Below are positions 24,501-33,722 of a stretch of DNA of 64,000 nt, one piece after another. The translations under genes were made by a program, and so were the position numbers. This DNA is from Ignelater luminosus (lineage: Eukaryota > Arthropoda > Insecta > Coleoptera > Elateridae). The stretch spans positions 1-64,000 of the forward strand of contig VTPC01089559.1 of the NCBI GenBank assembly GCA_011009095.1, in the 5' to 3' direction. Every line of letters starts with the position of its first letter. The first letter of the stretch is position 1. The notes under the pieces were generated by a model. It had not been told where the DNA came from. It worked only from the letters and a program-made list of their open reading frames with translations, and did no database searches.

Positions 24501-27500
24501 TGTGAACTTCTTTGAAAAAACGAAAACATCAATAAATTGATGCCCAAAATACGGTTTCCGAGATCCTAATGGTGAATCACACATGTGGAACACACTGTAT
24601 ATGTAAATATTGTTTTTCTTTTTGGGTGAAACCTTTTTATTCATTATTTCTTAAATGCAGGTATTCTAAAAAGAGTGAAAAATGGCGTTTTTTTCAAACG
24701 TATTTTGCTCTAATAAATAAATGCCCATTTGGAAAATTTTGAAATTATATTGCTTATGCAGAAAATAACTGTCCTTAAAATTTGTTGGATAGTTCCTTTC
24801 AAACTAAGGGGTCAGGACTTTTTATTCAGATAATAGTAGCACTCAATATATTTAAATATTCCATAGATTTGGGCTAGTGAAAGAACAAGCCATAAAAAAC
24901 ATGAAAGCATATGTTTATTCATAGAGTGAGTTGTATGTTTGCATAAGTTTTGATGGGCTCTTTCATATTATCGTCTACAGTGGAACCTCCATAACTCGAA
25001 ATCCAAGGGGCGCGATTAGTAGTTCGAGTTATAGAAAATATGAGTTACGGAAAATAATTTTTTTTATATGTAAATGTCATTTAATACATAAAAATGAACA
25101 TAGTTTATTAAATACAAAGTATAAAAATATTATTTCACATATAAAATTAGTACATAGATATAAATTTTATTTTTTATGAAAATAATCAGTGATTAGGTTT
25201 TGGGGGATATTTTTTTTGATACAAATAGTTTCATAAAATTATTCAACCTTCACTAATGAACAATAAATTACATTCGTAGTATTTCCTTCCATCGTAAAAA
25301 AGTTCTTCAGTGTGTTGATAGCATTTTGAATTTCTTGATGTGAAGGTCTAAAACCACTTTTCCACTGTCACTTTTTGTTCTCTATTAAAATACGCTAACA
25401 CAATTCTTGTACTACGTTTCGGTTTCAAGTAACCATCATCAACATCATTTTTTTAAATAGGCAAAAAACAGTTGAAAATTGTTTTGGATAGCTCTTGTTG
25501 TCACGATTCTAATGATGTAAACATGATAGGGTTATTTTGATTTCTTATGCTATAAATTAATGCATTCTGCAGTACCCTGGCCTGCACCATCACCTGATCT
25601 AACACCACTTTCCTCTGGGGTTATGTCAAGAATCAAGTACTCAACCAAAATTTTGAATATGAACAGCAATTATTACAGTTGGTCACAGCAGCATTCAACA
25701 CAAAAAAATCAAAACCAAAATAACCCTATCATGTTTACATCATTAGAATCGTGACAACAAGAGCTATTCAAAACAATTTCCAATTGTTTTTCCACCTATT
25801 TAAAAAAATTAGGTTGATAATGGTTACTCGAAACCAAAACGTTTTACGGGAATTTTGTTAGCGTATTTTAATAGAGAACAAAAAGTGGCATTGGAAAAGT
25901 GGTTTTAGTTTTCCAATATCTCTTCAAATAAAGAAGAGAAAGAATAATAACGAAAATCGAGAAATCTACTTTTTTTTAAATATCTCTGAAACTATCCAAG
26001 ATATCTAGATTTTGCAAACGCCAACAAAAAGGTCCTATGAATAGTCAACTTTCATCCCATTTAACCGATGCTGTATCTCTTCCGTTTCCAAGATCCTCAG
26101 GCTGTGCATCCTTATCTTGGACACACTGTATATGTCCCAACGATTTTCCAAAAAATTGTTATTATCAATTTTATTTCCGTTATTCTGCTCCATATATAAA
26201 CTTCCTACTCGTTCAAAAAAATCTTCCCTTTAGTAAGAACACACAGCAGTGATGTGACAAATGATTTGATACGTGATCTGGCATGTAACATGCATCTTCA
26301 CGGTAAACAAATGAAAACCTATGCGTTAGCACACATCGAAGTGACATGGCAAGTTTGTGAATTGCAACATGTCACATCAGTGTCAGAAGATTGCTACCTG
26401 TTCCACTTGCTGTCATATGATACATGCAAGTTACTTCATTTTTTAAATAATTAACAAGTGTTTATAAATTATAACCAATTATAACCTTTTTTCAATAAGT
26501 AATAACACTTTTAAACCACTTTATAAAAGTTTTCTTTTTATCTCAGTCAAATCAAACTTTCTTTATTATTCTTTATTATTTAATTCTTTAAAAACATTGT
26601 AAGCTTTTTATTTTTATGTTAAACTTAGTTTGTGACATCTTTTAATTCATTCATTTAGTGTTTCTAAAATAAAAGCCACAGCTCTTTTTTTATCCTGATA
26701 TAAAATGAGATATAGCAATCAGTAGAGCCCCGATTATCCGTGGGAACGAAAACAGCACGGAAAAGCAAAAAAAAACAAATAATCAAGACACGCAATTACG
26801 CATGTACTAGTAAACAAATATAACTAAGAATTACTTTACTACCGGACAAAAATGAGCAATATGTCACATATGGATGATAACGCGGATGGTTAATTGGTTC
26901 ACCGCATGGATAACTAAGTCACGAATAATCAGGGCTCTACTGTAATTTTATAAAATAAAAGCTTGGATAAATCAAGTATAAACCAACTACACAACACTAG
27001 CATCTGAGATGAGAGTAGAAAACTTCATATTATACATAGAAAAGATTGATTCAATTTTGAGATCTAAACTGCTATAACTTGTTGAAGATGATAGCATAGC
27101 TAATTTTAATAAGTAGGGCACAAAATGAAAAAAGGACCAGTAAACACGAAAATATGTAAAGAATGTTCGCAAAGTATTGTTTCATATGGAAATTTTACAC
27201 TTATGATTAACACAAATTGTTCTTCCTTTGATTAGTTTTCTTACCATGAAAAGTAGACTGCACAAGCTTGGTTTTCTTCCATAGGAAATCTAGATTTTAA
27301 AAAATGTAATTGGCAATAATATTTCTTAAGCATTTGACAGCCTGAAACATCAATACTTGGTCGTACTGCTGCAGCACGCAGTGTTTCAAGTTGATGGATT
27401 TCATTAGAATAAGATTCAGAATCTTCATGATAAAAACTTGAAATATACTAAAAACCAAAACAGAAAATCATTTAACCTAAATTACAATCAAACCTTAAAT

Positions 27501-27597
27501 CCTGTTATACCTGCTTCAATTTTGCACCAAAGGACACTACTTCAGTATTCGTCTTAATATCAAAACTAATCATCGGTAATCTTGGAACAGCTTCCAT
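2853..27597 (-). CDS. mop/PTPN23: PTPN23 / HD-PTP (Drosophila myopic) orthologue, 18 coding exons
   Basis: This is a BRO1-domain tyrosine-phosphatase-like protein; the family is an ESCRT adaptor that acts on endosomes in sorting ubiquitinated receptors. Coding exons on the minus strand are 27597-27511, 27447-27245, 20972-20795, 20718-20574, 20505-20369, 20309-20160, 20100-19927, 19790-19617, 19550-19389, 19328-19094, 19032-18830, 18769-17950, 17891-16732, 6593-6123, 6065-5937, 3578-3394, 3332-3037 and 2977-2853. All junctions are GT-AG and the sum is 5,034 nt, in frame, giving about 1,677 residues; human PTPN23 is of similar length. The start MEAVPRLPMI matches the family N-terminus and the end NMLDPLWATKKNT matches the family C-terminus. 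Domain order is BRO1 (about 1-400), V/coiled-coil (about 400-720), Tyr/Pro/Gln-rich linker, PTP domain (about 1300-1640) and tail. Splice sites were read by eye and no transcript was available. The orthology is near certain. Confidence 0.95.
3799..5573. mobile_element. Non-autonomous hAT-type element with 8-bp target duplication
   Basis: The ends are CAGGGACTAGAAC and its inverse GTTCTAGTCCCTG. Both are flanked by a perfect 8-bp direct repeat GATTAAAT (3791-3798 and 5574-5581), the hAT hallmark. Subterminal regions (3805-3925 and 5445-5545) are full of AACCGGAACC-type repeats, likely transposase-binding sites. No transposase is present. A foldback element is nested inside, and the whole sits in intron 15 of PTPN23. 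Confidence 0.88.
4459..5362. mobile_element. Foldback element, family A copy 1 (nested in the hAT element)
   Basis: Long inverted repeats of about 180 bp start CAGTGTGTTCCAATTTCGAT and end with the inverse, flanked by TA on both sides as for Tc1/mariner insertions. The middle is AT-rich without a transposase. A second copy lies at 61752-62558 and a truncated one ends at 24597. Confidence 0.88.
5937..6593 (-). CDS. mop/PTPN23: PTPN23 coding exons 14-15 (N-terminal half of PTP domain)
   Basis: Exons are 6593-6123 and 6065-5937. They carry PTP-fold landmarks in order: ISVARCYPMKNRYPDILPYD, with the KNRYP phosphotyrosine loop, then KDDYINASYLK, and QSPLQSTYVDFWTMVWEQ. Both exons end in phase 0. 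An upstream segment, PQNKTETPAKEVAVTK, is a variable linker. Confidence 0.92.
6594..7666. other. Start of PTPN23 intron 13, no element recognised
   Basis: The sequence is AT-rich. Short open frames on both strands at 7449-7683 overlap each other and show no known motif. Confidence 0.5.
7667..9351. mobile_element. MITE-like element with long imperfect inverted ends
   Basis: The left end (CAGGGTGTTTACTTTAAGTA and on) pairs over about 70 bp with the right end, including the shared stretch TAGAACATCAAAAATAGGTG (inverse strand, right) versus its left counterpart. No transposase was found. Another MITE (7871-8299) is inserted in it. Confidence 0.75.
7871..8299. mobile_element. MITE nested in the 7.7-9.4 kb element
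   Basis: Terminal inverted repeats start CAAAGTGTTTATAAATGTTT and extend to about 37 bp with few mismatches. TA dinucleotides flank both ends (7869-7870 and 8300-8301). The 429-bp interior is AT-rich and non-coding. Confidence 0.85.
9352..12330. other. PTPN23 intron 13, nothing recognised
   Basis: AT-rich intronic sequence. A segment at 9970-10070 with repeated TGTCCACTTTTT may be a decayed repeat end. No exon-like conserved frame was found. Confidence 0.5.
12340..13694 (-). pseudogene. Decayed piggyBac transposase
   Basis: The start MARKGLTDKELMEILENLSD at 13694 is followed by a stop. Later fragments include MGLKRFKNLLRFIRFGNKDT and NDKLAPICDVW (13147-13398), then FLTQETFDNYFFDLPLAHAL (12779-13051), then WPVAVFMNIVDVAGIAAYII near 12600-12680, and a Cys-rich tail with KKRCNFCPIKKDRK (about 12345-12557). 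Order and motifs fit the piggyBac DDE family (DDE_Tnp_1_7). Several stops, frameshifts and losses make it inactive. It lies in intron 13, in the same orientation as the host gene. Confidence 0.88.
13816..15349. mobile_element. Foldback transposon with two tandem units in each arm
   Basis: The left arm (13816-14405) is matched in inverse by the right arm (about 14760-15349), with a spacer of about 350 bp. Each arm holds two direct units of about 290 bp, seen from AAGTATGG near 13829 and 14119 and its inverse CCATACTTTTTA near 15037 and 15331. The ends are CAGGGT and ACCCTG with TA on both sides. Shared text includes a GGCCGCCAT-AT segment. No transposase is present. Confidence 0.88.
15350..16670. 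other. PTPN23 intron 13 next to exon 13
   Basis: AT-rich, no repeat ends recognised. On the minus strand it contains AATAAA hexamers that could end a short transcript. Confidence 0.45.
16678..16731 (-). CDS. Possible alternative C-terminus of PTPN23 (readthrough of the exon 13 donor)
   Basis: Reading through the exon 13 donor adds VTTLQAQLNLDNSKGKK and then TAA. On the minus strand AATAAA hexamers follow at about 16588-16593 and 16312-16317. A transcript ending here would encode a BRO1-V-linker protein without the PTP domain. This is inferred from sequence only; the extension could simply be intron. Confidence 0.4.
   Translation of the reverse strand, partial: VTTLQAQLNLDNSKGKK
16732..17891 (-). 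CDS. mop/PTPN23: PTPN23 coding exon 13 (Tyr/Asn/Gln-rich linker, polyQ)
   Basis: The large exon encodes about 386 residues of disordered linker rich in Y, N, S, T and Q, with a glutamine tract at 17071-17322. Near its end it has NIDLLSGLDF, a short acidic-hydrophobic motif that resembles a leucine-rich segment at the corresponding place in vertebrate proteins. The donor is AACCAG|GTAACA at 16732/16731, phase 0, joining to VPLVPQNK in exon 14. If the donor is not used, the frame runs 17 more codons (VTTLQAQLNLDNSKGKK) to a TAA at 16678. Confidence 0.88.
17071..17322 (-). repeat. CAG/CAA polyglutamine tract in PTPN23
   Basis: About 84 codons are mostly CAG or CAA, interrupted by Leu and a few Tyr, Glu, Ser and Asp codons. 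The tract lies in exon 13 at about residues 1080-1163. The CAG/CAA mixture and Leu interruptions suggest an old tract, not a recent pure triplet expansion. Open frames on the other strand here (poly-Val/Ala/Cys) are shadows. Confidence 0.93.
17950..19550 (-). CDS. mop/PTPN23: PTPN23 coding exons 9-12 (V domain and start of linker)
   Basis: Exons are 19550-19389, 19328-19094, 19032-18830 and 18769-17950. They encode helical, charged sequence typical of the V-shaped coiled-coil domain of HD-PTP and ALIX, for example QNLHRAMTTHIANLKILALPL, QNDDITSLLVTR and YARFTNTRRYLQDI. After about residue 700 the sequence changes to a low-complexity linker rich in Pro, Tyr, Asn and Ser, with many short Y-containing repeats. 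In this family the linker recruits ESCRT and trafficking partners. Confidence 0.9.
19617..20972 (-). CDS. mop/PTPN23: PTPN23 coding exons 3-8 (rest of BRO1 domain)
   Basis: Six short exons are separated by small introns: 20972-20795, 20718-20574, 20505-20369, 20309-20160, 20100-19927 and 19790-19617. Conserved BRO1 stretches include MACTHFQCAAWAF, ECILEKSMMDNRKA, QAEEQQKMGERVAFYQAA, NEFIYHEDVPD and FARLVPMEAHEASSMYSE. All reading phases join. This block has the highest conservation in the gene and no transposon inside it. Confidence 0.94.
20973..21452. other. PTPN23 intron 2, proximal part
   Basis: ACAGGGTGTTTCAAATTC near 21009 looks like a MITE end. No partner end was identified, and the rest is AT-rich. 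Confidence 0.35.
21678..22260. mobile_element. MITE with CACTAATGGAAAAA ends
   Basis: About 80 bp of the left end, starting CACTAATGGAAAAAAGAAAC, are mirrored at the right end. TA flanks both sides (21676-21677 and 22261-22262). It is inserted in the transposon at 21453-24215, so it is the younger of the two. Confidence 0.87.
22400..23896 (-). pseudogene. Decayed transposon gene resembling DUF7869 proteins
   Basis: The likely start is MSDLSSSESDKVLLSELILR at 23896. The best piece (22706-23086) includes YCDSCADQNKNYTILRLLHF and VTFPIRGHPYLEYNKDFGL. It is followed in another frame by HGQNILQHF and HAQTIEARDSYNGIMASY. The CDSC-QNKN and FP-RGH signatures are those I associate with DUF7869-type insect transposon proteins. 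Frameshifts and stops break the gene. The family label comes from memory of these motifs; the catalytic role is unknown to me. Confidence 0.6.
24350..24597. mobile_element. Truncated foldback element, family A
   Basis: The right arm and part of the middle match the elements at 4459-5362 and 61752-62558, ending GGAACACACTG followed by TA. The left arm is missing. Confidence 0.7.
24978..25060. mobile_element. Tigger/pogo-like terminal fragment
   Basis: CAGTGGAACCTCCATAACTC is typical of pogo/Tigger ends, and a following inverse motif TTCGAGTTATAG adds support. No opposite end was seen. Confidence 0.4.
25351..26128. mobile_element. Foldback element, family B, left-truncated, with transposase remnant
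   Basis: The right arm ends TTGGACACACTG followed by TA and pairs with a partial left arm starting near 25351. The middle keeps a decayed mariner-type catalytic segment: PSPDLTPLSSGVMS in one frame, with FFLWGYVK-type text in another (25570-25640). A related copy is at 58769-59408. Confidence 0.75.
26720..26942. mobile_element. Tigger/pogo-like MITE
   Basis: The left end CAGTAGAGCCCCGATTATCC pairs with the right end, whose inverse reads CAGTAGAGCCCTGATTATTC. The interior repeats CGGATAATC-like text. It is a 223-bp non-coding element in intron 2. Confidence 0.8.
27245..27447 (-). CDS. mop/PTPN23: PTPN23 coding exon 2 (BRO1)
   Basis: The exon encodes about 67 residues, including LETLRAAAVRP and QLHFLKSRFPM, which match the BRO1 domain of HD-PTP. 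It ends within a Trp codon (TG|G) at an ATG|GTAAGA-type donor. It is followed by the 6.3-kb intron 2, which holds several transposons. Confidence 0.92.
27511..27597 (-). CDS. mop/PTPN23: PTPN23 coding exon 1 (BRO1 N-terminus)
   Basis: The 29 codons begin MEAVPRLPMISFDIK and end in LKQ at a CAG|GTATAA donor, phase 0. The first residues are nearly identical to the conserved start of HD-PTP proteins, which fixes the start codon. The BRO1 domain binds CHMP4 ESCRT-III subunits in this family. The transcription start was not located. Confidence 0.93.
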
Positions 27598-27857
27598 TTT
27601 CGAATTATTATCAAATTTATGTACACCTTAAATTTATTAGATTTTTTTATATAGGACTATCACGGTTTATTAAAGGGAAAGTTCATACTATAGTTTTAAC
27701 GGTATAACACCAAGCCTATATCACATGAATTCCTGTTAAAGTACGCCTCTATAGGTAGTTTTACCGTATATTGCGACTACTTTGGAATATAATTTAATAA
27801 CTACATGCATTCTTATTATCGGCAAATATTCACTAACAAATAATATGACAAATATCC

Positions 27858-27863
27858 CACGTG
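27858..27863. promoter_or_regulatory. CACGTG E-box upstream of PTPN23
   Basis: The palindrome CACGTG, in the context CCCACGTGACA, lies about 260 bp upstream of the minus-strand ATG. It resembles the CLEAR-type site (GTCACGTGAC) bound by MITF/TFE factors at endolysosomal genes. A six-base match can occur by chance. Confidence 0.3.
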
Positions 27864-30001
27864 ACATTTGACGTTTATGGTGAAACGTTTAGGAATGCAT
27901 CGACTATCAGCGCCGGAAACATAAGATCTTGAAATAGATTATTCCTGCACTACCAACGGTAAGATAAAGCGGATTTTTTCCATAAGTTTATTATGAAAGG
28001 TTTCGGTTTTATTTGGAATGTATAGGTTACTAAACTTAAAATAGAATTAAAACATAAATTAAAAGTAAGAATATGAAAATATTTTCAAAAGATCATGTGA
28101 TCGTAAACGTTACTTTGATTAGTGTGACGTCAAATGGTTTCTTGTCAGTATCTTTGTCTAAGGTTTTCGAATGTAATTTCAGTAATTTTATTTCTGCATT
28201 ATTAGCAAAAGTGCGAAAGCAGCGTTCATTTATAACTGAAGTTGTAACTCCAAAGCCTACGTTCGTGCATTGCTGTTGCACCGCGTAATTTAAAATTAGA
28301 AATACAGTTCAGCTTTCGCGGCGTGGTTAATTGAAAATATAAAAGATTGCAATGAAGTCATTTAAATAAGAATTGAATAACTTACATAAAGAAATATCCT
28401 ATATTATCTCCAAAGAAAGTAATAATGTTTAAATAATCATACCACGAAAGCTGATATTTTCGGCATGGGTATATTTTAAATTTAAGAACGTCAATGAGGG
28501 TTAATGATTATGCAGGAATTGTTGAAGGTATTTTCGTATATGACTGGTTACACATATCGACAACATAAAAAAAGTAATTTCGACAGTAAAGTATCCTAAT
28601 CTTGCAATTTTGGATTTTTGCCGAGAGAAAGTATTTCGGTTAGTGAAAATGCTCACAATTCTAGAATCCCACTAAAGAATTAACAGTCGCTTTTGAATTA
28701 AAAAATATTACTCATACTATATCGTACAATAGAACCAGCAACTGATATGATTTATGATAACTTAGTCAAATTGTTTGAACCGTGTTTACGTAATAAATTA
28801 ATAATTAATAAAAGCCAAGTTGTATACATTACAACGGATTTGTATTTGACTCGGTCAAATTTGCACAAATACTATTGTTTCACGCAAACGAGCTTAGCTT
28901 ATTTAGCGTAGGTAATCTTATTTGAAGATTGCTAGCATATTTATATAACAATTGGTTACACACAGAAGGACTTTCATTTTCAAGCAAACGAATGCAACTT
29001 TTTCTTTATTCAAAATTAGTTCTTCTAAATTGAGTATGGGTATGGGTAGGGCGTAGTGTAAAAAAGAAGAATTACTCTATCTAATAGGTACCTTAAATCT
29101 TGATATAACTTCTAGAGTCGTATTCAAAATCGCTTCCCCGGTTGCAAAATTAACATCGCATTAGCTAATAATAACTTCAAAAATGCTTTATACGGGCAGC
29201 GAGGGTTAGATAAATAGATTTCTTTTCAAAGCTGTATCGCAGCATAACGGTACAAAGAATACTCCCTTTCTCCCTCAACTGTTACGTAGTTTAAGGACAA
29301 TCTCTAACCACGAAAATGACAGTAAAACTATATCACATATGATTTTTTCGACGACCTTAAAAAAATTATCAAAAATCTAAATAAAGGTTGTTCTACATTA
29401 AGAATTTACTATTGCAAGTAATTGTAAGATATATTTGATATCCAAGGTATCCAAAACATATCTAAGATTACTTTGTCTTCTGCTCAGATACAATGGTCAA
29501 TTTTCGGCCACAAAATGAGAATCAAAAAGCCTACTTTGTAATAAGGTCGACAAAAAAAAAAACTTTTTTATCTAGTAAATGGCTCTAAATACAGTTTTTA
29601 AACGCCAAATCGTCAGTGCAATACTATAAAAATTTGAAATTTATTTCATATTCCAGAAACCGTTTAAGTTTCCAAAAAAAAAGGACATTGCATTATGAAC
29701 CATTTGTACTTAATGTCTTTGCGTCTCCTACAACATTTTTAAAAGCCGGTCCATTTCTAAATAGTTTCATTGTACTGCGAACAAATTATATAAATGTAAC
29801 GTTACGTTTATGGAGGGCATGGTTTTTATAGATAACACCATGCAAACACCAATAGCAATGCATTTTATGGATGCATTAAAAATCTGTATGTCCCCCCTTC
29901 CACCCAGCGTAATAAATATACACGCAGTCTTCCAATAACTGCATTATATTCTCCCACTCTTAAACTATGAGTTGCTGATTTATACATCCAATTGTGCGAA
30001 A
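27864..30001. other. Upstream of PTPN23; no gene recognised
   Basis: AT-rich sequence. A pair of short open frames on opposite strands (28073-28288) has no known relative. CAGCTTTCGCGGCGTGG near 28311 has a diverged inverse near 28441, perhaps a small MITE. Confidence 0.45.
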
Positions 30002-30157
30002 CAGTGGTGTATTGGGGAGGGGGACGCGGGGAATGGCGTTTCCCTACTTACCAATAAATACTAAATATTCTTTTAAAAATCTAATTATTTTTATATAATA
30101 AATGTGTAATATGACAATCAACGTTCCCCCAGTATTTTTTCTAGCTATACATCACTG
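30002..30157. mobile_element. Short hAT-like MITE
   Basis: The ends CAGTGGTGTA and TACATCACTG are nearly perfect inverted repeats. The flanking octamers GTGCGAAA and ATGCAAAG agree at 5 of 8 positions, all differences being transitions, consistent with a decayed 8-bp target duplication. Confidence 0.6.
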
Positions 30158-30974
30158 ATGCAAAGGCAAATTGTATGGTGTGGCGCAGATTCCTTGCCTA
30201 ATTCTTTAATTGCTCGTTTTTTATCACAGAGAAGACACCTTAAAAAAGACGAATATGACATGATCGATTAGCTGTTCACGAGTAATATCTCAGGATTAAC
30301 AAATTAACGATATGTATCTCATAGTTATTGATTGTTCTTAGAGAAAGTAATATTTTATAGCGGTTTGCTGTTAACAGCATACAGATCCAAAATAGAATAA
30401 CACGAGATAATTACATTGAATGGAATTTTTTGCACAGTTATTACAAAGCATTTACTTTTTATGGCATTAAAAGTTTCTATGATCGGTGCATTTACCCATA
30501 GGCGGAAACATATTAGGGGGTAAAAGCAATGCATTTCTTTGAAGCAAATACATTACGCCACTATTAAAAGGAGCCGTTTTGTCAATTTTTGACACATATG
30601 CCTATGCAGTTTTGCAGAAAGTACTACGTTTACATTTTATAATAGACTTTTTGTCTTAATTATTTTAAAAACCTCACATGGTGTGACCGTCCTAAAATCA
30701 AATTTTAATTTACAGTTCTTGGCGCGAGGTGGGAGTGTGTATACTGCCCCCCGAAAACAGAAAAAGAAGATGAAAATAAAAAGCAGCATGGTGTCGCATC
30801 GCGTCAGTCGCAAGCAGAGTATTGTTGAAATAGATACATACAATAGTATTTATTTTCCAAAATTTCTTCTAACGGTTATTAGTTTTGATCTTCGAAAAAA
30901 AGAACCGTAAAAAACTGAATCCCAGTGTGTGTTCTACTACAAGTTCAAGGGATGTCGTAGCAGAAAAGAAAGGG

Positions 30975-31322
30975 AACAGTAGGCTAAAAAGTGGTTACTG
31001 AAGAAAAAGAAGTTTGGCCATACAAATGGTAATGAGGGAGTTGGAACCGGCGTATTTCAGAAATTTTTACGGGTGGATATCGACTGCTTTAGAGACAAAC
31101 ATGAGAGAGAGAGAGAGAGAGAGAGTGTTAATGCTGAAATATTCCCGCATACTGCAAAATTCAAATCAACAGACACATTATGAAGCCTTATCCATTTATA
31201 AAATATAAGTGACCAGAAAAAAATATTTAACTACGGGATATCTCGTGCGAGAAGAGTCGTCGAAAATGTTTTCGGCATATTGATGGCTCGGTTTCGAATA
31301 TTTCGTCAAAACATTGGTGGAT
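30975..31322 (+). pseudogene. Harbinger (PIF) transposase relic
   Basis: The first part reads KKWLLKKKKFGHTN and, after a shift, MRELEPAYFRNF, then FLRVDIDCFRD, as in HARBI1-type N-termini. The second part (31230-31320) reads [20 protein letters not shown] then RFRIFRQ, the family C-terminal motif with its catalytic Glu. The middle of the gene is deleted and a GA repeat lies between the parts. Confidence 0.8.
31103..31125. repeat. (GA)n microsatellite
   Basis: An uninterrupted 23-bp GA run lies inside the Harbinger relic. Confidence 0.95.
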
Positions 31323-31329
31323 CCCATCA

Positions 31330-32874
31330 TTATTAAATAAAATAAAATGCCCCAAGTCTTCCTCATAAGTTTAATAACTTGCTAAATTATGTAACATGTT
31401 TCGAGGGCGACCCCATCTTCAGACAACATCAAAATTCTTGAACTACAAAAGTAAGGTTGGATTAGTGTAAAATTAGTTAAAGTTAAAATTCAAATATCTT
31501 TACCTTTAAGAAAGAATGTTTTTAACTAAAGAGATTATTATTATCTAAACGTTACGAGAGGATTCCAACATATTGGCATGTTGTATATTACATAACTATC
31601 TACGAAAAAAATTATCTGAATTGGCATCAACTAGGTCAGGCAGTGTTCCTTGCACAAACTAGGTACTTAAAAGCACCACAGTAAAGAAGGGACTAATGCA
31701 CGCAATTTATTTGCCGATTATTTCAACGGATAAGGTGGCGTTCCTTTTCAAGACGATATGTTGAGAGTTGTGCCTTTAAAAAAATTCTATAATTCTGTAT
31801 GTCAACAATAATATAATTTGACCAATGGAAGCTTTAAGAACGATAAAATAAAGTCATTCGGGATAACGTAATGTCAATTTATTTGTTTGTTGTTATTTTT
31901 CTTTATATTTAAAATATGAATTTATGTAAAGTTACGCCAATAAAAAAAGGCCTACATCAACAATAATTAAAACTTAGCTGACAAACTTCATCATATTTTT
32001 AGTAACTTACCTCTATTCCATGCGATTCTCATATTTTCTAATTCTTTCTTGCATCTTGCATCCTTCTTGTCTCATGTCTCGACTGAGATAATTGGGGGTT
32101 TTCCTTTCCCAAAGAAAGGGTATATGTTAATTTATGTTTCCATGATATCGATCCATATTTCCTTTTCTTTTTCAAACATTTTCAAACATATAATTTATAA
32201 TCGTTCATTACACAGGACTAAACGCAAGATAAACTAAAGGGTACAGATCAGAGAAGGAAGGTGCGATCGTATTTTGGGTCGCATTTAGAAACTATAGGAG
32301 ATACATGGCAAACATTCTGGAGTTTGTTAATTAATTGGTTACATTTATTGATGAAATATTACTTACATAATAATAATTTAAAATATACATGGTGTCAAAA
32401 CAGTCTGTGCTCTAAGGATAGCGTCTTATTTGTAAGAATACCAAAAAAATGTTACTGGGAAAACTTATACAGGACGATTTTTTTTGTACTTTCTAAAATT
32501 GTTCTCGAGTACACATAGTGTTCCATAGAAGCGTAGTACGTAAAGTTTTCTTAAGTGGAACATCCTATATATTTTGTTATTTTCTTATTCCTCGTCCAAT
32601 CCTGATTACAACGATATGTTTTATTAAGGTCTAAATCAAACAGTTTTGATATTATTAAATTTTTTCTTGTACAATATTATCAAATATAACGAACCACCAT
32701 AATGTAATTCATAAACGTTTGGTTTTAAAAAAAACCTTTCGATCTTTAGTCTTTAGAGATGATTATTAAAATTTTAACTACATCATTTTTTATACAAAGT
32801 GATCAAGAAACGGGAAACATAATTTTATTTAATTGTTTTAAATGAAACACTGTACATTTTTCAATATTATTATG
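31330..32874. other. No gene recognised
   Basis: AT-rich sequence with short open frames lacking family motifs. Confidence 0.45.
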
Positions 32875-33487
32875 CAGGGTGATTCAGAGTTTTAGGTACA
32901 AGCTTCAGGAGCATAAACTAGGTTTAATTTATAATTTAAAAAAACCTAAAAATAGTAGAGTGATTTACATTTGGTTTCGATATACAGTTACCCTAAAAAC
33001 TACATCTTGTATCTCAGATTCTTTTCGAATTATTTGAAAAATGGAATATTTCTACATTAAATAATGAATTGCAGAAGTTCACAAAATCTCGAATAACTCG
33101 AAAACACTAATGTACTGAACGCAAGAAACACACGGGTAACTTTCATTGCTAAATAAAATGTAAATTACTAAAACAGAAATAGCCAGTTATTTAAGCGGCG
33201 TAACATCGTCTTTCTAAGACTTCCCCCTCCCCCCCCTCTCTCTCTAGTCCCTCCCAATATCTCGGCCCATGGTAAAGGCATTAATCACAGAAACTGTAGA
33301 AAGATACATTTTTTATAGTAAAAGTTATACAGGAAATTCTAACTCAATAACTGATGTTCTTAAATTACTAGAAAGACAAAAACAAATAAAGATCGGCCTA
33401 AAACTTTTGAGTTTTTTAGCTATAGACTTAAAACTCTGTAGTTTACGCTTTCGAACTTTATATCTAACTCTTTGAATCACCCTGTAT
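32875..33487. mobile_element. MITE with CAGGGTGATTCA ends
   Basis: The left end GCAGGGTGATTCAGAGTTTT pairs with the right end, whose inverse reads ACAGGGTGATTCAAAGAGTT. Weaker similarity continues inward. A CT/C-rich run lies inside at about 33219-33256. Confidence 0.7.
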
Positions 33488-33722
33488 AGCTAGTATTTCA
33501 TTAGTAACTTTACACAATTAGTTAAAAAAACTCCAAATTTTCAGTCATTCATCTTCCATAGTTTTCAGACGTAACCCAAAGTACGATAGCACCGCTCTGA
33601 TATGTATCCTCATCATTAAGGCGGCAAAAAAAAGTTGTACATCTTGATATTTTCGTTTTTTATTTAAGGGAATAATTTTTGAATCAAGACGGCAATTGTC
33701 CGATTGTCCCCGATCGCTCTAA

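Noticed and set aside
28073..28288. Overlapping open frames on both strands
   Set aside because: No recognisable motif and no splice context; open by chance in AT-rich sequence as far as I can tell.
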